DNA from: Lachnospiraceae bacterium UBA3801
Lineage (GTDB): Bacteria > Bacillota > Clostridia > Lachnospirales > Lachnospiraceae
DNA length: 5,837 bases
NCBI GenBank assembly: GCA_002368685.1
Contig: DFEN01000011.1
Span: 1-5,837 of the forward strand
Direction: 5' to 3'
Shown here: in pieces, positions 1-4,895 of the stretch
Layout of the letters: every line of letters starts with the position of its first letter
Numbering within the stretch: position 1 is the stretch's first letter
Made by a program: the position numbers and the translations under genes
The notes under the pieces: model-generated
Database searches by the model: none
Told to the model about the DNA's origin: nothing
What the model saw: only the letters and a program-made list of their open reading frames with translations

Positions 1-294
1 TATATGCTGACGCTTGGTGTTCCGGCACTCAGAATTATCAGCCTGTCATTCCCTGTAGCTTCTCTTTGTATTGCTATGGGCTCTATGTTCCAGGCCTTTT
101 CGAAAAGTAAATATTCTCTTATAGTTTCTGTAGGTAGACAGTTGGTTGTGCTGATTCCGGTTGCATGGCTTCTGGCTCAGACGGGTGAGGTGCAAAATGT
201 ATGGTGGGCATTTCCGGTTGCTGAGCTGATGTCCCTTGCGCTATCTGTATATTTCTATAGAAGAATAAATCGCAACATAGTTATGAATCTTTAA
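1..294 (+). CDS. MATE family efflux transporter, C-terminal fragment
   Basis: This is the 3' end of a gene whose start lies left of the window. The reading frame is open from base 1 to the TAA at 292-294, so the ATG at position 4 is probably an internal Met and not the start. About 97 residues are visible. They read like the last two or three membrane helices of a MATE (multi antimicrobial extrusion) antiporter: an ALRIISLSFP segment, a GSMFQAF motif, then SLIVSVGRQLVVLIPVAWLL and a WWAFPVAE motif, with a short basic tail after the final helix. These are typical of the C-terminal half of the bacterial NorM/DinF-like group, which exports cationic drugs or metabolites in exchange for Na+ or H+. 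The family is usually around 450 residues, so roughly the last fifth is present. Substrate cannot be told. No terminator hairpin follows, so transcription may continue into the next gene. Confidence 0.88.
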   Translation, partial: YMLTLGVPALRIISLSFPVASLCIAMGSMFQAFSKSKYSLIVSVGRQLVVLIPVAWLLAQTGEVQNVWWAFPVAELMSLALSVYFYRRINRNIVMNL

Positions 295-329
295 TATTTT
301 AAATATCTAATCTGGTAAATAGGAAGAGT

Positions 330-2132
330 ATGAATAACAAGAAGAACAAAAAGAAGAATAAACTCACGACTTTAGATATCGTGAGATATATTATTTTCGG
401 GATATGTCTTATTCCCGAGTTTGTTATTCTGGTGGCAATTTCTTGTTATGACGCCTATTTGTTTGGAAATGAGAGCCAGTTTCTCCACTCTGATTATGTT
501 ATTGCTGTTGCGATAACTGTCATTACTGCTTTCTTCTTAGCGGTAACAATCATAAGTCTTATAAAAACTAAACTAAAGTTCAAGGGCGCCATTGTTACAT
601 CCATCTCTTATAAGCTTGGACTTTTCATAATCCTTTTGGGGGCGGTGGAAAGTACTGAAGATGTGGCTAGATCGCTGCCAATTACATTTGTGGTAATTGG
701 CCTGTTCTCTATAGTAATTGCACTATTATGTGATATTTCTGTACTTCGAAATTCTATGAAAGAAAAAAAGAGGAAGCTTGTGGTAAAGACCAAGGCGAAG
801 CATTGGGGGGGCTATGATATTGATAGATTATATAAAAGGGCTGAGGAAGAGTACCTGCATCTATATAATCTAAATCCGGAAAGTCTTATGGAGGAAGACA
901 GGATACGGATATATGATTACGCGGCGAATGAGATGACATACTTCCTCACATGGCTTATTCGTAAGAATTATATAAGCCTTAAGCTTCGAAAAAAGCTTGG
1001 AAATGAAGTGATAAGTGGTTTTCAGGATGAGAGTCTTAATCCAACGCTTATCATGAGAAATGTGGTCGATTATACGCTGAGATTTAAAGATATTTCGGAT
1101 AATATCAGTTTCTTTGCTGATGCTTATCTGACTCTACCTAACTTAAAGCGTGAGATGTATTCAGGGGTATACCATGCAAGATATATCTTTGATTATTATA
1201 GGGTTGTAGTTCGTAAAAATGAATATGGAATACCAATTAAGTACTGTCATACATTTTCCTGGGATACATATAATAAGCTGGAACGTGTAATAGATAGGAG
1301 ATTCCGAGATATATGTGCCATTATAAGTGAGGGAAGAAGTAATCCTAGTTATAAGAAAGGAAGTGTATATTCGTCTGTTTATAATGTGGATATAGAGGTC
1401 TGTGCAAAGAGAGATGTACAGGACGATTACATTGAGAGATGCAAGGGAACATTTGACGATTACTCCTTTAGGATAAATGATGAACTTGTGAAGAAGACTT
1501 ACAAGCTTGTTGAGAAGAGAGTTCCTGGTCAGGAATATGTTCGAGATAATCTGAGGCCTTCTTCTATAGATATACATGCCCCTTTAGAGGATGATGAGGC
1601 ATATATTGTATATGGACGTTTACAGCTTCCAGATGAAGAACAATTTCCTATAATTATAAGTTGGGTTCTACGAAAGGGTGTGCTTCTAAATGTAGCTTTT
1701 CTGGGAGACTATATCCTTCCATGGGATTTTGAGGCGGACATTATATATAAGAAGAAAGTGGCTGAGAAGAAACTGGCGGATGCACTTGCGAAGTATAGAT
1801 ATACCGGACATCGTTCGATAACTAAAGAAGTGACAGAGAACCTTTTGAAGGAAGGCGTGCTTGTAAAAGAACAGCTGGTTACTCGAGGATTTAATGATTA
1901 TCAGACCCACGAAGTCTACCTTCCGCAGGAGATAAAGGATATCAAGGATTACTATGTAAGCATGGCTGAAGCACTTATATGTGAAGGGCTGGCGGACTTC
2001 TACATCTGCCGACCTGAGTATACGAATAATTCGCTAATCCCAACTAAGATAAGAGTTGAGGCGAAGAAGATGGATGTATACGAAAGACTTGTTTTCTTAG
2101 ACAAGGTGGGTATTGCAGTTCGCGACATTTAA
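330..2132 (+). CDS. Uncharacterised four-helix membrane protein with large soluble domain
   Basis: I do not recognise this 600-residue protein as a characterised family. It opens with a Lys/Asn-rich cytoplasmic-looking segment (residues 1-12), then four hydrophobic stretches that look like membrane helices (about 16-38, 55-78, 89-106, 117-137). A basic linker (142-157) leads to a soluble region of about 440 residues, probably cytoplasmic by the positive-inside rule. Within it, residues 190-325 (YDYAANEMTYFLTWLI, FADAYL, then FDYYRVV and FSWDTYNKLERVID) recall small uncharacterised proteins with an acidic-aromatic 'YDYA...YF.WL' pattern of the DUF7832 type; this resemblance is from memory and weak. 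Residues 340-600 are Tyr-, Lys- and Asp/Glu-rich with no motif I can name: no Walker, kinase, nuclease or protease signature. The ATG at 330 has a purine-rich AGGAAG three bases upstream, which is a tight spacing. The codons are visibly more AT-rich (many ATA, TAT, AGA) than those of the efflux genes that follow. It lies 35 bases after the MATE gene in the same direction. Confidence 0.9.
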   Translation: MNNKKNKKKNKLTTLDIVRYIIFGICLIPEFVILVAISCYDAYLFGNESQFLHSDYVIAVAITVITAFFLAVTIISLIKTKLKFKGAIVTSISYKLGLFIILLGAVESTEDVARSLPITFVVIGLFSIVIALLCDISVLRNSMKEKKRKLVVKTKAKHWGGYDIDRLYKRAEEEYLHLYNLNPESLMEEDRIRIYDYAANEMTYFLTWLIRKNYISLKLRKKLGNEVISGFQDESLNPTLIMRNVVDYTLRFKDISDNISFFADAYLTLPNLKREMYSGVYHARYIFDYYRVVVRKNEYGIPIKYCHTFSWDTYNKLERVIDRRFRDICAIISEGRSNPSYKKGSVYSSVYNVDIEVCAKRDVQDDYIERCKGTFDDYSFRINDELVKKTYKLVEKRVPGQEYVRDNLRPSSIDIHAPLEDDEAYIVYGRLQLPDEEQFPIIISWVLRKGVLLNVAFLGDYILPWDFEADIIYKKKVAEKKLADALAKYRYTGHRSITKEVTENLLKEGVLVKEQLVTRGFNDYQTHEVYLPQEIKDIKDYYVSMAEALICEGLADFYICRPEYTNNSLIPTKIRVEAKKMDVYERLVFLDKVGIAVRDI

Positions 2133-2171
2133 ATGACATTTGACGACATATATTTTTTATTGGAATAAGAA

Positions 2172-2193
2172 TTAAGGTAATCTTAAGGAAATT
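2172..2193 (+). promoter_or_regulatory. Tandem 11-bp repeat, probable OmpR-family response-regulator box
   Basis: Two copies of an 11-base unit lie end to end: TTAAGGTAATC at 2172-2182 and TTAAGGAAATT at 2183-2193, identical at 9 of 11 positions with a perfect TTAAGG core. One-helical-turn direct repeats are the usual binding pattern of dimeric OmpR/PhoB-family response regulators. The second core ends 20 bases before a TAGAAT hexamer, so the box takes the place of a normal -35 element, as in promoters activated by such regulators. The central CTTAAG is also palindromic, so an inverted-repeat reading (TTAAG-N5-CTTAA) exists. The cognate regulator is not in the window. The site is seen; the regulator class is inferred. 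Confidence 0.55.
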
Positions 2194-2208
2194 TTTATAT
2201 TAATTCAA

Positions 2209-2214
2209 TAGAAT
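2209..2214 (+). promoter_or_regulatory. Candidate -10 element (TAGAAT) of the regulated efflux-operon promoter
   Basis: TAGAAT matches the sigma-A -10 consensus TATAAT at five of six bases. It lacks a good -35 at the standard distance; instead the tandem TTAAGG box ends 20 bases upstream. That geometry suits an activator-dependent promoter. A start near 2221 would give a leader of about 77 bases before the adaptor gene. A competing -10 candidate, TATATT at 2196-2201, lies 18 bases after the first TTAAGG. Confidence 0.4.
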
Positions 2215-2239
2215 GGTCTTAATGTATATGATAGTATTA

Positions 2240-2269
2240 TTCAAGTGCTAATTGTAAAGCTTTTATAAT
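2240..2269 (+). promoter_or_regulatory. Candidate proximal sigma-A promoter of the efflux operon
   Basis: A perfect TATAAT lies at 2264-2269, with a weak TTCAAG (2240-2245; three of six matches to TTGACA) 18 bases upstream. Transcription would begin near 2276, leaving only about 22 bases before the ATG at 2298. The region is AT-rich, so a chance TATAAT is quite possible. If real, it would give basal expression next to the upstream activator-type promoter. Confidence 0.4.
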
Positions 2270-2297
2270 GAAAAAGTGAAAGGAAAAAAGAACTAAG

Positions 2298-4052
2298 ATG
2301 AGCGACGCAAAAGAAACAGCAAAGAAGAATGACTGGAATGAAAAGTTCGGCAAGAAGGACGGTAAGAAAGCAGGCAAGAAGGGCCTGATAATTGGAATCG
2401 TTGTAGCCGTAGTTTTCATTGTAGCAGCTATTGGAATATTCAATAAGCTGAAACAGGGGATGCAGGCTGCGAAGGATGCTCTTGGTGACGGAGCTATCGT
2501 GGATGAGTATGGCAAGAAGGATATGTCAACCTACGTTGATGTGACAGGAACTGTTGAGAGTCAGGAGGTTGTAAATGTAACAACATCTCTTGCTTATCCT
2601 GTTGATGAGATAAAGGTTGAGGTTGGAGATCACGTTAAGAAGGGTGACGTTCTGTGCAAGATAAACACAGACGATATAGATGAGAAGATTGAAGCGCTCG
2701 AGGCTCAGGCTTCAGATGAAGACAGAATGAAGGCTAAGGAACTCGAGAGTGCAGCACACAGCGTAAATGCTGCTGCCGGCAGCAAAAACAGGGCTGTAAA
2801 TGAAGCCGGTCGTGCGATTGAGGGCAGTAAGGCAGAGTATGATGCTGCTGTTGCAGAGTATAACACTTTGAAAGAAGCTTATGACACTGCTGTAGCAGAA
2901 AGAACTGCTTATGCAGCGGCTAAAAAAGAATATGACGATGCTATGAAGGCAAAACAGGAAACTACAGAAGCTCCCGCTCCGGCAGAAGAAGCTCCTGTAG
3001 AGGGTGAAACACCAGCAGAAGGTGAGGAAACAACGGAAGCGCCTGCTCCAGCACCTGAATCTACTCCGGAACCTGTTGCACCAACACCTCCTGCAATGAC
3101 TGATAAAGAATTCGCAGCGCTGGAGCTAGAGTATCAAACAGCTGCTGCAAAGGTACCGGCTGCTGAGGCTGCGTACAATCAGGCTTCTGGTTCCTACAAC
3201 GACACAGTTGCTGCTGCGGCTGAGGGTTATCAGACGGCTAAGGATCAGAGTGATCTGACAGTTATCAGCAACACCCAGAGCTACTCACAGATTTCAGTAG
3301 AGCTTGCTAATTGCTACAAGGATAAGAACGATGCAGTTATCATAGCTGAGACAAGTGGTATAGTTACTTCGATTAATGCAACAGAGGGTCTGCCTGCAAA
3401 TGGCGCCATCATGACAATAGAGAATGACGAGAAGCTCAAGATGGACGTTGACGTCAAGGAGAAGGATATATTCTCTGTTAAGGAAGGCATGACTGTTGAG
3501 TTCAGTAACAGTTCACTTACAAATGTAAATGGTACCGGTAAGGTCGATAAGGTTATACAGTTTGCAACAACTGGCGCGCCTACAACAAATGCAAATGGCC
3601 AGGTATCAGCCGGTGATAATGCATTTAAGGCTACACTTACAATCGATAATTATAAGGACATGCTTCTTGGCATGAAGCTTAAGGCTCGTATTGCAACAGG
3701 TGAGGAGCTGACAACAGAGGCTGTTCCATATACTGCTATTATGTCTGATGTAGAAGGCGACTATGTTTATGTAGCTGAGCCTGCTGGAAATGGAATGTAT
3801 ATGGTTACTAGAAAATCTATAGAAAAGGGTATGAGCGGTGACTATTATACAGAGGTTACTGGTGGTGATCTGGAAGAGGGTGACCTTGTAATTGCATACC
3901 CAAGTACGGTTACTGAAAATTCTGTAATTACGATCCGGGAGGAGGATAAGGACTCAGATAAGAAAGAGAGTTCAGATTCAAAGGATAAGGAAGGATCAGA
4001 TACTGAAGATAAGAAAGATACAAAGGATAGCAAGGACAAAGACGAAAAGTAA
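2298..4052 (+). CDS. MacA/HlyD-like efflux adaptor (membrane fusion) subunit
   Basis: This 584-residue protein is the extracytoplasmic adaptor of the ABC exporter encoded by the next two genes. A Lys-rich cytoplasmic N-terminus (1-29) precedes one membrane anchor (about 30-48). The first half of a biotinyl-lipoyl-like domain follows (82-123; VDEIKVEVGDHVKKGDVLCKI). Residues 124-340 form an Ala/Glu/Lys-rich coiled-coil hairpin, interrupted at 221-266 by a Pro/Glu/Thr-rich segment. The second lipoyl half (345-378; AETSGIVTSINATEGLPANG) leads into beta-barrel and membrane-proximal domains (about 380-548). Residues 549-584 are a disordered-looking Asp/Lys/Ser tail. MacA-type adaptors are usually 370-420 residues; the excess lies in the Pro-rich insert, an extended hairpin and the tail. 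The start is the only ATG in frame, since TGA at 2277-2279 closes the frame upstream; its AAAGGA ribosome site (2279-2284) sits a rather long 13 bases away. The ATPase gene follows closely, indicating an operon. Confidence 0.9.
   Translation: MSDAKETAKKNDWNEKFGKKDGKKAGKKGLIIGIVVAVVFIVAAIGIFNKLKQGMQAAKDALGDGAIVDEYGKKDMSTYVDVTGTVESQEVVNVTTSLAYPVDEIKVEVGDHVKKGDVLCKINTDDIDEKIEALEAQASDEDRMKAKELESAAHSVNAAAGSKNRAVNEAGRAIEGSKAEYDAAVAEYNTLKEAYDTAVAERTAYAAAKKEYDDAMKAKQETTEAPAPAEEAPVEGETPAEGEETTEAPAPAPESTPEPVAPTPPAMTDKEFAALELEYQTAAAKVPAAEAAYNQASGSYNDTVAAAAEGYQTAKDQSDLTVISNTQSYSQISVELANCYKDKNDAVIIAETSGIVTSINATEGLPANGAIMTIENDEKLKMDVDVKEKDIFSVKEGMTVEFSNSSLTNVNGTGKVDKVIQFATTGAPTTNANGQVSAGDNAFKATLTIDNYKDMLLGMKLKARIATGEELTTEAVPYTAIMSDVEGDYVYVAEPAGNGMYMVTRKSIEKGMSGDYYTEVTGGDLEEGDLVIAYPSTVTENSVITIREEDKDSDKKESSDSKDKEGSDTEDKKDTKDSKDKDEK
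2958..3095 (+). other. Pro/Glu/Thr-rich insert at the predicted tip of the adaptor hairpin
   Basis: Residues 221-266 of the adaptor are built almost only of Pro, Ala, Glu, Thr and Gly. They separate the ascending coiled coil (about 124-220) from the descending one (about 267-340), so they fall at the predicted hairpin turn. The motif ETTEAPAPA occurs twice, at residues 221-229 and 244-252. The two DNA copies (2958-2984 and 3027-3053) differ at five of 27 bases, all in synonymous third positions, which suggests the peptide itself is conserved rather than recently duplicated. Confidence 0.8.
3942..4049 (+). other. Low-complexity Asp/Lys/Ser-rich C-terminal tail of the adaptor
   Basis: Residues 549-584 consist nearly entirely of Asp, Lys, Ser and Glu (EDKDSDKKESSDSKDKEGSD and on), encoded by imperfect repeats of GATAAG/AAGGAT-like units. 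The tail has no hydrophobic residues and is almost certainly disordered. It follows the last beta-rich domain and, given the single N-terminal anchor, would lie outside the membrane. Its role is unknown; contact with anionic cell-wall polymers or metal binding are possibilities only. Confidence 0.75.
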
Positions 4053-4057
4053 AAGGA
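4053..4057 (+). promoter_or_regulatory. Ribosome binding site that favours the ATG at 4068
   Basis: AAGGA lies right after the adaptor stop codon. It is one base from the GTG at 4059, too close to serve it, but ten bases from the ATG at 4068, which is workable. This decides the ATPase start. Confidence 0.6.
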
Positions 4058-4067
4058 TGTGACTGTA

Positions 4068-4895
4068 ATGGATAAAGTAATTGAAATGCAGCACATCAAT
4101 AAGAAATACTATGAAGGTATGGAAAATGAGCTGCATATACTTCATGATATAGATCTTACTGTAAATGATGGCGAGTTCGTGGCGCTTGTAGGTGAGTCGG
4201 GTTCCGGTAAATCAACTATGATGAACATTATAGGAGCTCTGGATAGACCTACATCTGGTCAGTATTATCTGGCTGGAGAAGATATATCTACGCTAGATGA
4301 TGATCGACTCAGTGAGATTAGAAATAAAAAAATTGGCTTCGTGTTCCAGAGTGCATATATGATACCTCGTATCTCTGCGGTGGAGAATGTGGAGGTGCCT
4401 CTTATGTATGCAGGTATGTCGCGAAGTGAGAGAAGAGACAAAGCTATGTCCCTCCTGGAAATGGTAGGCATGGGCGAGAGATATAGGCATAAGGCAAATG
4501 AGCTCTCAGGTGGACAGAATCAGAGAGTTGCTATTGCGAGAGCTCTTGCTTGTGACCCTTCAATTATTCTGGCCGATGAGCCAACGGGTGCTCTGGATTC
4601 AAAAACCGGGCATCTTATAATGGACATTTTCCATAGATTGCATGATGAACAGAAGAAGACAATCGTTCTGATCACACACAGTAAGGAGCTTGCTGCAGAG
4701 ACAGAAAGAATAGTTACTATTAGTGATGGTTATATAATAAAGGATGCTAGAAATGAGTTGTTCCAGATGAGAAGAGACGCTCGTAAGATGGATCCAAATG
4801 CTGATATGATGAGTCTTGAGACATCATCATCAACCGATTCGGATGTTATTCTGAACGATGTGACGGATACTACAGAAGGAGGTGGAGTAGAATGA
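4068..4895 (+). CDS. ABC transporter ATP-binding protein, MacB/LolD/SalX type
   Basis: This 275-residue protein powers the exporter by hydrolysing ATP on the cytoplasmic face of the membrane. All nucleotide-binding motifs are present: Walker A GESGSGKST (42-50), Q-loop Gln94 in FVFQ, signature LSGGQ (146-150), Walker B IILADE ending at Glu171, D-loop ALD (175-177) and switch His204 in LITH. The spacing and the GALDRPTSG and ENVEVPL segments are typical of the MacB/LolD/SalX group that works with separate MacB-type permeases. The base after the signature is slightly unusual: NQR instead of the common QQR. The family is usually 225-255 residues; here a polar Asp/Ser/Thr tail of about 45 residues extends the end. 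An in-frame GTG at 4059 could add three residues (Met-Thr-Val), but its ribosome site would be one base away, so the ATG at 4068 is preferred. The gene lies 15 bases after the adaptor and overlaps the permease by four. Confidence 0.95.
   Translation: MDKVIEMQHINKKYYEGMENELHILHDIDLTVNDGEFVALVGESGSGKSTMMNIIGALDRPTSGQYYLAGEDISTLDDDRLSEIRNKKIGFVFQSAYMIPRISAVENVEVPLMYAGMSRSERRDKAMSLLEMVGMGERYRHKANELSGGQNQRVAIARALACDPSIILADEPTGALDSKTGHLIMDIFHRLHDEQKKTIVLITHSKELAAETERIVTISDGYIIKDARNELFQMRRDARKMDPNADMMSLETSSSTDSDVILNDVTDTTEGGGVE
4876..4884 (+). promoter_or_regulatory. Consensus ribosome binding site for the permease, inside the ATPase gene
   Basis: AAGGAGGTG is a full-length match to the anti-Shine-Dalgarno sequence and ends seven bases before the permease ATG at 4892. 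It encodes the Glu-Gly-Gly part of the ATPase C-terminus, so the end of that protein is partly dictated by the signal. It is the strongest ribosome site in the window and suggests the permease is independently initiated as well as translationally coupled. Confidence 0.8.

Noticed and set aside
1161..1577. A 138-residue open frame on the minus strand
   Set aside because: It lies wholly inside the 600-residue coding region, has no ribosome site of note, and its Ile/Tyr-rich translation is what the complement of AT-rich coding DNA produces.
2140..2171. TTGACG at 2140-2145 as the -35 of a promoter
   Set aside because: No acceptable -10 hexamer lies 16-19 bases downstream; the nearest TAAGAA-like sequence is at 20 bases and matches poorly.
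2172..2186. TTAAG-N5-CTTAA as an inverted-repeat operator
   Set aside because: The symmetry arises from the palindromic CTTAAG and does not extend outward, whereas the direct repeat extends over 9 of 11 bases; kept only as an alternative reading.
2237..2515. A 92-residue minus-strand frame over the start of the adaptor gene
   Set aside because: Its Phe/Leu/Pro runs mirror the Lys/Gly-rich N-terminus of the adaptor on the other strand; the adaptor has clear domains and a start, so this is a shadow.
3845..4099. A Ser/Leu-rich minus-strand frame over the adaptor tail
   Set aside because: It is the complement of the Asp/Lys/Ser repeats and has no independent support.
4326..4332. A run of seven A in the ATPase gene as a slippage site
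   Set aside because: It is two Lys codons plus the first base of an Ile codon, with no heptamer in the frame needed for -1 slippage and no downstream structure noticed; the conserved ABC protein continues normally.
4265..4490. Two minus-strand frames inside the ATPase gene
   Set aside because: They overlap a gene with every ABC motif intact and show no family resemblance.
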